In this document: positions 7,472 through 15,913 of the stretch, one piece after another
Layout: every line of letters begins with the position of its first letter
Position numbering within the stretch: position 1 is the first letter of the stretch
Assembly (NCBI GenBank): GCA_045430305.1
Contig: JAILXW010000002.1
Span: 434,001-498,000, forward strand
Reading direction: 5' to 3'
From: Agarilytica sp045430305
GTDB lineage: Bacteria; Pseudomonadota; Gammaproteobacteria; Pseudomonadales; Cellvibrionaceae
Length of the DNA stretch: 64,000 nt
Program-made: the position numbers and the translations under genes
The notes under the pieces: generated by a model
Told to the model about the DNA's origin: nothing
The model's database searches: none
What the model saw: only the letters and a program-made list of their open reading frames with translations

Positions 7472-9079
7472 CTAAAGGCTCAAAAGTAGCATAAGTGAGA
7501 CTAGGAATAAGATGGGGCTTGCTGGGCTCATGCTTTCAAATGGATAGGAAAGCGCTACGCCAGTAATGGCTAGTAGTACGCTTGCGACCTTGAGTTTTAA
7601 CTTCTTCTTATTGTTTTCGGTGTGGGCAAGTTCATTTTTTTCAATTTTGTCAGACACTTGTGAGATATGTTTGATGTCGTCCAGTGACTCTAGTAATAGA
7701 TGCGGTATTTCCGGCAGTTTTTCCAGCCATTCGGGTGCATAGTAGCGAAACTCTTTCCAGAGTGTTTTGGGTTGATAGCGTTGTTTGATCCAGCGTTCTA
7801 AGAAAGGGTGTGCGGTATCCCACAAATTTAAATCTGGGTAAAGCTGTCGCCCCAAGCCTTCAATGTTTAATAAGGTTTTTTGTAGCAAAACAAGCTGGGG
7901 TTGCACCGGCATGTTGTAGCGTTGCGCGGTTCGAAAAATAGTAATAAGCGCTTCCCCAAAAGAAATTTCTTTTAGCGGTAACTCAAAAACAGGTTCACAT
8001 ACTGCGCGAATGGCAGATTCAAACCCTGTTACCGAAGTTCCTTTTGGTACCCACCCACTGTTGACGTGTAGCTCTGCCACTTGGCGATAATCACGACGGA
8101 ACATGGCAATAAGGTTGCGAGCTAAATAATATTGATCTTCTCGAGTGAGTGAGCCCACAATCGCCATGTCCACGGCGATATAGCTGGGGCGCTCAGGATC
8201 GTTATGGGAAACAAATATATTCCCTGGATGCATGTCGGCATGGAAAAAATTGTGCTCAAATACCTGTGTAAAAAATATTTCTACACCGCGTTCGGCTAAC
8301 ACCTTCATGTTGGTGTTTTGCTTTTCTAAGATGTTGATATCTGTAACAGGGATGCCGTAAATGCGTTCCATGACCATAACGTTGCTACGGCTGTAGGGCC
8401 AATAAACCTTTGGCACATACAGTTTGTCAGATGCTTCAAAGTTGCGACGCAGTTGAGAGGCATTTGACGCTTCTAGCGATAGGTTGAGTTCATCAAATAT
8501 CGTATTACGATAATCTTCTACCACTTCCACTGGTCGCAGTCGTTTGCCATCTGGTGCAATTTTTTCGACAATTTTAGCGAGTCTAAGTAATAGCTTGGTG
8601 TCTTTTTCAATGGTGTGTTCGATGCCGGGGCGAATAGCCTTGATAATGACGTCATCGCCGTTTTTCAATTTTGCTGCATGTACTTGTGCGACAGAGGCGG
8701 AGCCGAGAGGTTCTTGTTCGAAGTCGATAAAAACATCATCAATCTTGTCATCAAGTGCTTTTTCAACAAGGTCGATAAAATGTTGGCTATCAAATGGAGC
8801 GACATTGTCTTGCAAGTGGCTGAGCTCGTCGACAATGTCGTGGGGGATTAAGTCTGGTCGCGTGGAAAGCAATTGGCCAAACTTAACAAAAATGGGGCCT
8901 AGTTCTTCAAGGGCTAGGCGCAAACGTTGCCCGCGAGATTGGTCCCCAAGGGGGTAGAGTTTACAAAACCATAAAAGCGGCAAATATTTTTTATTGATTG
9001 CCTGCTTGGGGGCTAGCGTATCGAGTCGATAGCGCGCAAATGTTTTAATGATGGTGAGTAAACGAAGTAGGCTAGACAC
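7472..9079 (-). CDS. ubiB: Ubiquinone biosynthesis protein UbiB (ABC1/ADCK-type atypical kinase)
   Basis: UbiB is a membrane-anchored atypical kinase/ATPase needed for aerobic ubiquinone synthesis. The 535 residues include the KxGQ motif (FVKFGQLLSTRPDLIP), the nucleotide-binding lysine (VIIKAIRPG), the catalytic HADMHPGN loop and the metal-binding aspartate in VDMAIVGSL (the usual form is D-x-G-I-V-G; here Ala replaces the Gly). Two hydrophobic helices near the C-terminus (about 495-535) form the membrane anchor. It is the last gene of ubiE-ubiJ-ubiB, 20 nt after ubiJ, and starts with GTG. Confidence 0.96.
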   Translation of the reverse strand: MSSLLRLLTIIKTFARYRLDTLAPKQAINKKYLPLLWFCKLYPLGDQSRGQRLRLALEELGPIFVKFGQLLSTRPDLIPHDIVDELSHLQDNVAPFDSQHFIDLVEKALDDKIDDVFIDFEQEPLGSASVAQVHAAKLKNGDDVIIKAIRPGIEHTIEKDTKLLLRLAKIVEKIAPDGKRLRPVEVVEDYRNTIFDELNLSLEASNASQLRRNFEASDKLYVPKVYWPYSRSNVMVMERIYGIPVTDINILEKQNTNMKVLAERGVEIFFTQVFEHNFFHADMHPGNIFVSHNDPERPSYIAVDMAIVGSLTREDQYYLARNLIAMFRRDYRQVAELHVNSGWVPKGTSVTGFESAIRAVCEPVFELPLKEISFGEALITIFRTAQRYNMPVQPQLVLLQKTLLNIEGLGRQLYPDLNLWDTAHPFLERWIKQRYQPKTLWKEFRYYAPEWLEKLPEIPHLLLESLDDIKHISQVSDKIEKNELAHTENNKKKLKLKVASVLLAITGVALSYPFESMSPASPILFLVSLMLLLSL

Positions 9080-9099
9080 AGTGTTGTTACGCTAAGTTT

Positions 9100-9723
9100 T
9101 TATACTTGATTAATGGATGATTGGATACGCTGTATGCGAGCGTGTATTCGTTGGCTTAGAGCGTTTGCTTCATCTACCTCTTTATAGAATTGTTTTAGCT
9201 CTGTTTCAGAGGGTAGTAATTCTAGCTCGTCTATTAGTAACGCGGGCAGGGAATCGCTAAGGTTGTTTGTTTGTTTGTTCAGCCAGGCGCTGCTTTGTCG
9301 AACCGCTTGCGCTATGGCGTGGCCGGGGACGTTGCCAAATATTTCATTTATTGGTGCTTCCCAATCGATATCGAGGTCTGTCAGAATATTTTTAATATCT
9401 TCTAATACGCCAACTTTTCCAGAAACTTCTATATCCAACTTCGCAAGCGAAGCCTCTTTTTGTGTTGCTAAAGTAAAAAAATCAAAAAATTCGCCAGAGA
9501 TTTTTACGTCGCTTTCCTGGGCTTCGTGAACGGCAGAGACTAGAACAGCCCTATCGTTTATCAAAAAAGAAAAGTGAGCGCTTGGGTTGTGTGTTTGAAT
9601 TTGGATGTTGGTGTTGTCGAGTTGTGCCAGACGCGCTTGGCTGGCGGGGTCATATTTCAAGGCGATGTTTATTGCGCGTTCAAGTGCAGAAGCGGCAAGT
9701 GAATATAAGCTCGGGTCTAGCAT
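9100..9723 (-). CDS. ubiJ: Ubiquinone biosynthesis accessory factor UbiJ
   Basis: UbiJ (formerly YigP) is an SCP2-like lipid-binding protein that with UbiK supports the soluble ubiquinone biosynthetic complex. The 207-residue product has an N-terminal SCP2-like domain (about 1-110, including VSGKVGVLEDIKNILTDLDID and WEAPINEIFGNVPGHAIA) and a C-terminal helical, coiled-coil-prone half. Its ATG immediately abuts the ubiE stop codon, so the two are almost certainly co-translated. Identity rests mainly on position between ubiE and ubiB together with the SCP2-like N-terminus. Confidence 0.93.
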   Translation of the reverse strand: MLDPSLYSLAASALERAINIALKYDPASQARLAQLDNTNIQIQTHNPSAHFSFLINDRAVLVSAVHEAQESDVKISGEFFDFFTLATQKEASLAKLDIEVSGKVGVLEDIKNILTDLDIDWEAPINEIFGNVPGHAIAQAVRQSSAWLNKQTNNLSDSLPALLIDELELLPSETELKQFYKEVDEANALSQRIHARIQRIQSSINQV

Positions 9724-10473
9724 TTAGGCTTTTATTCCTTTATGCAGCGCGACGATGCCACCTGTCATATTGTAGTAGCGGCATTCTTCAAATCCGACGT
9801 TTTCCATCATGCCTTTTAAGGTTTCTTGGTCAGGGTGCATACGAATACTTTCTGCTAAGTAGCGATAGCTATCCGCATCGTCGGCGATGAGTTTGCCCAT
9901 AGTGGGTAAAATTGAGAAAGAGTAGGTGTCGTAAGCTTTTTCGAGTAATGGGTTTTTAGGTTTGGAAAACTCCAGTACTAGTAAGCGGCCACCTGGTTTT
10001 AACACGCGGAGCATAGAGCTTAAGGCGAGGTCTTTATCGGTAACGTTTCGCAAGCCAAAGGCGATGGTAATACAATCAAAATAATTATCTGGGAATGGCA
10101 AAAACTGTGCGTCGGCCTGCACATATTCGATATTACCCACGACACCATGGTCGATTAGTTTGTCTCGGCCAACTTTGAGCATGGAGTCATTGATGTCTGC
10201 CAGTACAACTTGGCCGCTTTCTCCAACCAGGGTGGAAAACTTTCTCGCGAGGTCTCCGGTGCCGCCGGCTATGTCGAGCACGCGTTGGCCACTGCGAACC
10301 GCAGACATTTCGATAGTAAAGCGCTTCCAAACTCTGTGAACGCCAGCAGACATAAGGTCATTCATGACGTCGTATTTGGCCGCTACAGAGTGAAAGACCC
10401 CTGCCACGCGGCCAGCTTTTTCTTTAACGTTGACCTTCTCGTAACCGAAGTGTGTTGTATCGTTTTCAGCCAT
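9724..10473 (-). CDS. ubiE: Demethylmenaquinone/ubiquinone C-methyltransferase UbiE
   Basis: UbiE is the SAM-dependent C-methyltransferase of ubiquinone and menaquinone biosynthesis. The 249-residue protein shows the SAM-binding motif I (VLDIAGGTGDLARKFS), the UbiE signature YDVMNDLMSAGVHRVWKRF near the N-terminus, and FGLRNVTDKDLALSSMLRVLKPGG in the middle. The length equals the E. coli enzyme. ATG 10473 starts the ubiEJB operon. Unlike in P. aeruginosa, no pha (polyhydroxyalkanoate) genes separate it from the DUF971 gene upstream. Confidence 0.98.
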   Translation of the reverse strand: MAENDTTHFGYEKVNVKEKAGRVAGVFHSVAAKYDVMNDLMSAGVHRVWKRFTIEMSAVRSGQRVLDIAGGTGDLARKFSTLVGESGQVVLADINDSMLKVGRDKLIDHGVVGNIEYVQADAQFLPFPDNYFDCITIAFGLRNVTDKDLALSSMLRVLKPGGRLLVLEFSKPKNPLLEKAYDTYSFSILPTMGKLIADDADSYRYLAESIRMHPDQETLKGMMENVGFEECRYYNMTGGIVALHKGIKA

Positions 10474-10617
10474 GCTTAGTCTCTAAATTGGAATGCGCGT
10501 ATTGTAACGTGGATGGAGCGGCAGGGGTTAGTTTTGCGGTTTGATTGGCCAAGCCGCGTGGTAGGCAGGTATGAGGCGAAAAGGCTTGAGAGATTAATTC
10601 TCTAGCGTTGGTCTGTT

Positions 10618-11016
10618 CTAATCTTTTGACGGTGGTACGGGGGTGACCCATTTAACGGTACTTAAGCCTTCGTTGGCTGTGTGTTCGGCGACTTTTTCAA
10701 GGTAGGTCGTCCAGTTCTGTTCCTGCTTTTCGCCCAGCTCACGTAAATATGACCATGTGTATATGCCTGAATCGTGATGATCGCTAAATATCAGTTTAAT
10801 GGCATAGTTGCCCTGGGCTTCAATGCCGGTGATACCTACGTGGCTTTTATCGAGTTGTAGTACTTCTTGCCCGGGGCCGTGACCTTTCACTTCTGCGGAC
10901 GGGGAGAATACGCGAAGATATTCTGCGCTGAGTTGGTAGTTGGCGCGATTAAACGCCACCTCAAGTATTTGCGATTTGCGATGAAGTTTAATGTTCGTGG
11001 GGGCTTCGTCGTGCAT
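10618..11016 (-). CDS. DUF971 domain protein (gamma-butyrobetaine hydroxylase N-terminal-like)
   Basis: This 132-residue protein belongs to the DUF971 family, whose fold resembles the zinc-binding N-terminal domain of gamma-butyrobetaine hydroxylase. Visible family features are PTNIKLHRKSQILEVAFN, LSAEYLRVFSPSAEVKGHGPG and the C-terminal HDSGIYTWSYLRELG. Relatives are linked in the literature to Fe-S handling, but the function of this free-standing type is not settled. It lies 39 nt downstream of hslU on the same strand, as in Pseudomonas, and may be part of the hslVU transcript. Confidence 0.88.
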   Translation of the reverse strand: MHDEAPTNIKLHRKSQILEVAFNRANYQLSAEYLRVFSPSAEVKGHGPGQEVLQLDKSHVGITGIEAQGNYAIKLIFSDHHDSGIYTWSYLRELGEKQEQNWTTYLEKVAEHTANEGLSTVKWVTPVPPSKD

Positions 11017-11055
11017 AGGGCCGGTGCAAACTACTATAGGGTTGAATGTGCTTGT

Positions 11056-12384
11056 TTAAAGAATGAAACGACTCAAATCTTCATCTCGCGATAATTCATC
11101 GAGTTGAGAATCGACAAAATTTTCGTCCACAATGACTTCTTCTTCGCTATTACTAGCGAAAGATATTTCTTCTAGAAGCTTTTCTAACACCGTGTGTAAG
11201 CGTCGCGCGCCAATATTCTCTGTGCTTTCATTAACACGAAATGCAGTTTCGGCGATTTTACGAATACCATCATCAGTAAAACTTAAATTAATACCTTCGG
11301 CGTCGAGGAGGGCTTGATGCTGCTCTGTTAGTGATGCATCTGGCTCGGTGAGAATTTTTTCGAACTCGTCGGGGGTCAGCGCTTCTAGTTCTACGCGAAT
11401 GGGCAAGCGGCCCTGAAGTTCGGGAATCAAATCGGAAGGTTTGCTTAAGTGGAAAGCGCCTGATGCGATAAATAAAATATGATCAGTTTTTATCATGCCG
11501 TGTTTAGTGCTGATGGTGCAGCCTTCGATTAAGGGCAAAAGGTCTCGCTGAACGCCTTCGCGGGAAACGTCACCACCAGAGGCGCCGTCGCGTTTACTGA
11601 CCTTATCTATTTCGTCGATAAACACAATGCCGTTTTGTTCAGCGTTTTCAATTGCGCGGGCTTTGAGGTCATCTTCATTGATGAGTTTTTGGGCTTCTTC
11701 CTCCAATACGCGTTTGCGTGCTTTGGCGACGGTCATTTTGGTTTTTTTCGCACGGTCGTTTGACATGTTAGAGAACATGTTTTGAAGTTGGTTGGTCATG
11801 TCTTCCATGCCGGGGGGAGCCATGATTTCTACACCGACGGGGGCTGTGGCGACGTCTATTTCTATTTCTTTGTCGTCGAGCTCGCCTTCACGTAGCTTTT
11901 TACGAAAGACTTGCCGTGTAGTGTTTTGCGTTTTACTTTCGTCGTTCACGCTAGACTCGTTACCGCGTGCAGGCGGTATTAGCGCATCGAGAATACGGTC
12001 TTCAGTGGCATCTTCTGCGCGGTGTTTTACTTTGGTGAGTTCTCGCTCGCGGTTGAGTTTGATCGAGCGGTCGACTAGGTCACGAATGATGGATTCGACA
12101 TCGCGCCCCACATAACCAACTTCGGTAAATTTCGTTGCTTCTACTTTTATGAAAGGAGCGTTTGCCAAACGGGCTAAACGACGTGCGATTTCTGTTTTGC
12201 CTACACCGGTTGGGCCGATCATTAGAATGTTTTTGGGGGTGATTTCATTTCTTAGGTTTTCGTCGAGTTGCATGCGGCGCCAGCGATTACGTAAGGCAAT
12301 GGCAACCGCTTTTTTGGCAGCGTTTTGGCCAACGATATGTTTGTCGAGTTCGTGGACGATTTCTTGGGGCGTCATTTCAGACAT
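11056..12384 (-). CDS. hslU: ATP-dependent protease ATPase subunit HslU
   Basis: HslU is the AAA+ unfoldase of the HslVU heat-shock protease. The 442 residues have the N-terminal MTPQEIVHELDKHIVGQ, Walker A GPTGVGKTEIARRLA, the pore region after EVGYVGRDVESIIRDL, the I domain (about 105-245), Walker B GIVFIDEIDK and sensor/C-domain motifs ending in DEDLSRFIL. The terminal Leu-type tail inserts into HslV in known structures. It follows hslV by 55 nt on the same strand and is driven by the sigma-32 promoter upstream of hslV. Confidence 0.98.
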   Translation of the reverse strand: MSEMTPQEIVHELDKHIVGQNAAKKAVAIALRNRWRRMQLDENLRNEITPKNILMIGPTGVGKTEIARRLARLANAPFIKVEATKFTEVGYVGRDVESIIRDLVDRSIKLNRERELTKVKHRAEDATEDRILDALIPPARGNESSVNDESKTQNTTRQVFRKKLREGELDDKEIEIDVATAPVGVEIMAPPGMEDMTNQLQNMFSNMSNDRAKKTKMTVAKARKRVLEEEAQKLINEDDLKARAIENAEQNGIVFIDEIDKVSKRDGASGGDVSREGVQRDLLPLIEGCTISTKHGMIKTDHILFIASGAFHLSKPSDLIPELQGRLPIRVELEALTPDEFEKILTEPDASLTEQHQALLDAEGINLSFTDDGIRKIAETAFRVNESTENIGARRLHTVLEKLLEEISFASNSEEEVIVDENFVDSQLDELSRDEDLSRFIL

Positions 12385-12439
12385 GGTAGACCTTTAAAAT
12401 TGGGTGAAAGCTTTGTGATCGTGCGGCGATAAGCATTCG

Positions 12440-12979
12440 CTACGACTCAAGCGATTCAATGGTGAAGTTGTTGTTGGTGTAAACACAGACATCCGCAGCA
12501 ATCGAAAGCCCCTTCTCGACGATTTCTTGAGCTGGAAGTTCGGTGTTATCCAAAAGCGCACGCGCTGCAGATTGGGCAAAGGCTCCGCCTGAACCGATGG
12601 CGATCAAGTCGTCTTCGGGTTGTATGACGTCACCATTGCCTGTCACAATCAGGGAGGCTTCTTTATCTGCCACAGCAAGTAAAGCTTCTAAGCGGCGAAG
12701 TGCTCGATCGGTGCGCCAGTCTTTGGCGAGTTCTACTGCGGCGCGCACTAACTGGCCGCCATGGCTTTCTAATTTGCTTTCAAAGCGTTCAAATAATGTG
12801 AAAGCATCGGCTGTGCCGCCGGCAAAGCCTGCTATTACCTGATTCTTATAAAGTCTACGAACCTTGCGGGCGTTGCCTTTCATTATTGTGTTGCCAAGTG
12901 AGACTTGGCCGTCGCCGCCGATGACTACAGTGTTGCCTCTGCGGACAGATAAAATGGTAGTGCCGCGATATTGTTCCAC
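12440..12979 (-). CDS. hslV: ATP-dependent protease peptidase subunit HslV
   Basis: HslV is the threonine peptidase that forms the double-hexameric core of HslVU. The 179-residue precursor begins MEQYRG followed by TTILSVRR; removal of the propeptide exposes the catalytic N-terminal threonine (T7). Other family motifs are VIGGDGQVSLGNTIMKGNARKVRRL and GFAGGTADAFTLFERFE. The start is a GTG at 12979, with AAGGA correctly spaced upstream. A heat-shock promoter lies about 75-100 nt upstream. Confidence 0.98.
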   Translation of the reverse strand: MEQYRGTTILSVRRGNTVVIGGDGQVSLGNTIMKGNARKVRRLYKNQVIAGFAGGTADAFTLFERFESKLESHGGQLVRAAVELAKDWRTDRALRRLEALLAVADKEASLIVTGNGDVIQPEDDLIAIGSGGAFAQSAARALLDNTELPAQEIVEKGLSIAADVCVYTNNNFTIESLES

Positions 12980-13052
12980 GTTAAATTCCTTGCTAGAGCC
13001 TTGAAATAGCTCAGATTTTTACTGTTTTTATGCTTGCCGTTCTTAGAGCTAC

Positions 13053-13081
13053 TAGGTGGGGATAAGAATGGGTTTTTCAAG
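13053..13081 (-). promoter_or_regulatory. Sigma-32 (heat-shock) promoter for hslVU
   Basis: On the minus strand CTTGAAA (13075-13081) is followed after 13 nt by CCCCACCTA (13053-13061). The sigma-32 consensus is CTTGAAA, 11-16 nt, CCCCATnTA, so only one base departs from it. Initiation would fall near 13045, about 65 nt before the hslV GTG. hslVU is a classical heat-shock operon. Confidence 0.85.
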
Positions 13082-13104
13082 GTGTGTGGGTGATGGAGCT
13101 GCGT

Positions 13105-13647
13105 TTAATCTTCGTTAAATTTTCGCTTTAAGACGAGAGCCTCGTGTCGATTACTCAACAAAATGGAGCGCGCTTTAGACATTTTTGATGTGGAGGTAAA
13201 AGGGCCAACCAATACGCGGTACCAGGTTTCCCCATTGCGGATTTTCGCATCTTCAGTATAAGCCTCAAGGTTCAATAGAAGGAGTTCTGCTCGCAATCGT
13301 TCTGCGTCATCTTTGGCTTTAAATGAGGCAACTTGCAGAATGTACTCATGTTTGGCGGCAGCTTTTTGTGCTGGCGTTCGCTCCTTGTCTGTACTTTTGA
13401 GAATTGGAATATCACTTTCTTTCAGGAGTTCATAGAAATCAAAACGCGGTTTTTGCTTTTCTTCCTTGGCGGGGGCGCTGGCTTTGTTGTTCGCTTGCTC
13501 GCTGCTGCCTGGCTTAATTTCTGAAAGGTGAAGTAAAAACATCACAAAGGCACCTAATACGGCACCCGTAAACAACCATACCCAGGCGGGAACCTGAGAG
13601 CTGGGTTGGGGGCGTCGGTTGTGGCTGGCACCAGATTGGCGTGGCAT
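13105..13647 (-). CDS. SPOR-domain membrane protein (FtsN-like)
   Basis: The 180-residue protein has a short basic cytoplasmic N-terminus, one transmembrane helix (about 22-42, PAWVWLFTGAVLGAFVMFLLHL), a low-complexity linker and a C-terminal SPOR domain (about 105-176, YILQVASFKAKDDAERLRAELLLLNLEAYTED then WYRVLVGPF). SPOR domains bind glycan strands lacking stem peptides at the septum. The layout is that of a short FtsN-like division protein, and in Pseudomonas the gene at this position (between argS and hslV) is of this type. Whether it is the essential FtsN is not shown. Confidence 0.88.
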   Translation of the reverse strand: MPRQSGASHNRRPQPSSQVPAWVWLFTGAVLGAFVMFLLHLSEIKPGSSEQANNKASAPAKEEKQKPRFDFYELLKESDIPILKSTDKERTPAQKAAAKHEYILQVASFKAKDDAERLRAELLLLNLEAYTEDAKIRNGETWYRVLVGPFTSTSKMSKARSILLSNRHEALVLKRKFNED

Positions 13648-13936
13648 GCGGGTATCGAGCTGGTAAGGTTGCTAGAGAATATAATTGGTGTTTAAAAGAT
13701 TAACATAGATTAGTGGCTAAACTAGAAGTTTCTTAGTGTTCTTATTGGTTTAGCGCGGGTTTTTCAGCTAGTATCGAAGTAAGCACAGTGACGCTGTGGC
13801 GCCCGCCTGCGCCTTGTATTTGTATTTAATACGCAGCGGCTGTTAATTATTAAGCCAAATTTGATCTTTATTGCAGCCTATTTACACTTTTTCCTGCAAA
13901 CTTTGACTCCTTTTTTGGCAAAACAGAATAATAGGT

Positions 13937-15856
13937 ATGAAACAGATGAAGGACTTTTCGTTTTCGCTTCCACTCCTCACCATTTCTCTTATCTCTTTGT
14001 TGTTGAGCGCTTGTGGGGGAGCACCTCTGAATAATCCAGATTATTTGGCTGAAAATGGTTTAGACCGAAGGATTGCGGTGACGCTTGCAGGGTCAAGCGG
14101 GGATGTTTCAATTTCGTTGGGAGACAACACGGTCTCATTTACTGAGGATGGTACGCAGGTGGTGGGCGGGTTTTTCCCCGATGAAGAGGTTTCTGCAGCG
14201 ATTACTGTGGTGCCAGAGGGTCAGGAGTGCTTTTTCTCGCCTTCTAATTTGACTGAGATTATCGCTTCAGATCAAGTAAACATAACATGTGGTGTTCCCG
14301 GTGTAAGTGGCAGTATAAAAAACTTTTTTACCGGTGACGCAATTGCGGGAGCTTCAATTACGGTAAGTCAGTATGCTGGCGATGTGGCGTCAGAATTTTC
14401 CTCGACGACCTCCGATGCGCAGGGGAACTATGTTGTTGAAGACACTATAGCTGGGAACCGGTATGTGGTGACAGTGAGTGCATCGGGCTTTTCCACGCAA
14501 TCTGTTATTGGCCTGCCAACTGCTGCGCGACCTTTTGTGACTGAAAATATTGCAATGGTTCCGCAAAATGGGACTGATTCCTCGTCTCCTTCGGGAGCGA
14601 TGTCTTTTGTAGTGGGGGGGATCACAGCACTAGAGATTCCGGCTAATGGTCTAGAACGAGCAGATGCGAGTGCTCCAGTGGGGGACGTGACTGCTAGATT
14701 GACCTTGATCGAGCCTAGTGCAGGTGTAAATGCACTTCCCGGCCGTTACGAATATGATTCGGGTGCTGGCATCAATTTTATTGAAGCCTTTGGAGGCTTA
14801 GGTGTGATCCTTACAGATTCTGAAGGAGTGTCACTATCATTGGTTGATGGTGTTTCTGCAACTGTGAGGGTTCCTGTGGCTACGCGAGTTGGCACTGATG
14901 CTCCTGATGATGCATTCGTTTATATATTCGAGGAAGGGTCTGGTTACTGGTCTACGGAAACAGCAGCGGTTTTGACAACTTCAGGCGGAGTGGATGTTTA
15001 TGAAAGTTCTGTTGGCAATTTGTCAGAGGTAATTGCTAGCGGTCAAGCGTATTCTACAGTCCAGATTAGTGGCTGTATTGAAGATAGCTCTGGGAACTCT
15101 GTCGTTGAGGCAACAATTGTAGTGCAAGGGAGTTCATTTATAGGGTCTTCATATGGGGTGGGCGACGCTTCTGGAAATTTCTCTGTTCCGGCGCGTGTTA
15201 ACTCAAGTGTTTTTGTTTATGGCTTGGTTGGTGCAAGAAGTCGTACCGTATCTACTGCGACTACAACATCGGATGTGTCTTTGGGTGAATGTATTCAGTT
15301 CGATTTAAATTCGACGGTGATTGAGCTAACTTGGGGCGAGGAGCCCAGGGACCTTGATTCGCGTTTATTCGGTCCTAACGGTAGTGGCGGTCGCTTTAAT
15401 GTATATTATGGTCTTAGGGAAGTAACCATTAATAGTGTCACAATGTTTTTAGATGTGGATGACGTTACCAGTTTTGGTCCAGAAGTTACTACTATCCCAA
15501 GATTTCCACTCGCTGGGACTTATGAGTTTTTCGTCCACCTTTTCTCTGGTGATAGCGATATAACGAGCTCTCCGGCTCGAGTGGAATTAAATGTTAGAGG
15601 TGAGAACTTTGCTTTTTCTCCACCTGCAAGTGGAGCGACAAGATGCTGGCACGTATTTAATATCGAAGTGGATTCTGCTCTTCAACCAACGGTTATTCCG
15701 ACGAATGTATATATTTCGGATGAGAGTGCGTGTAACGTCAGCGGCCTGCTTTCAACAGACGAACCTGGTGGTGAGACTTTGCAAAAACCTTCTGCGAGCG
15801 CCGAAGTTGTTTCCCCTGGCGCTCAAGCCATCATTCGCAAATACTATGCGGAATAA
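13937..15856 (+). CDS. Large lipoprotein with carboxypeptidase-regulatory-like folds and a YfaP-like C-terminal domain
   Basis: The 639-residue protein starts with a lipoprotein signal ending in LLLSAC, so it is probably lipidated at about Cys-26. Residues about 110-190 (GSIKNFFTGDAIAGASITVS, SDAQGNYVVEDTIAGNRYVV) look like a carboxypeptidase-regulatory-like beta-sandwich; a second lies near 375-440 (SGCIEDSSGNSVVEATIVVQ). The last part (LTWGEEPRDLDSRLFGPNG, FLDVDDVTSFGPEVTTIP, WHVFNIEVD) matches the pattern of YfaP/DUF2135-type domains. It probably faces the periplasm or cell surface; its role is unknown. It occupies the place of argS between priA and the SPOR gene. ATG 13937 is used; ATG 13946 has better spacing from AGG. 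Confidence 0.8.
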   Translation: MKQMKDFSFSLPLLTISLISLLLSACGGAPLNNPDYLAENGLDRRIAVTLAGSSGDVSISLGDNTVSFTEDGTQVVGGFFPDEEVSAAITVVPEGQECFFSPSNLTEIIASDQVNITCGVPGVSGSIKNFFTGDAIAGASITVSQYAGDVASEFSSTTSDAQGNYVVEDTIAGNRYVVTVSASGFSTQSVIGLPTAARPFVTENIAMVPQNGTDSSSPSGAMSFVVGGITALEIPANGLERADASAPVGDVTARLTLIEPSAGVNALPGRYEYDSGAGINFIEAFGGLGVILTDSEGVSLSLVDGVSATVRVPVATRVGTDAPDDAFVYIFEEGSGYWSTETAAVLTTSGGVDVYESSVGNLSEVIASGQAYSTVQISGCIEDSSGNSVVEATIVVQGSSFIGSSYGVGDASGNFSVPARVNSSVFVYGLVGARSRTVSTATTTSDVSLGECIQFDLNSTVIELTWGEEPRDLDSRLFGPNGSGGRFNVYYGLREVTINSVTMFLDVDDVTSFGPEVTTIPRFPLAGTYEFFVHLFSGDSDITSSPARVELNVRGENFAFSPPASGATRCWHVFNIEVDSALQPTVIPTNVYISDESACNVSGLLSTDEPGGETLQKPSASAEVVSPGAQAIIRKYYAE

Positions 15857-15887
15857 TTACTTAGCCAAGTAATTGTCTTCTGAGGGG

Positions 15888-15913
15888 CGTAGTCAGCCTA
15901 TGCGCTGACTACG
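15888..15913. repeat. Perfect 10-bp inverted repeat over the priA stop codon
   Basis: CGTAGTCAGC (15888-15897) and GCTGACTACG (15904-15913) are perfect reverse complements around CTATGC. The right arm and loop include the last codons and stop of priA on the minus strand. No T-tract follows on either strand, so it is not a standard terminator, though it lies in the convergent gap between the lipoprotein gene and priA. Confidence 0.7.
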
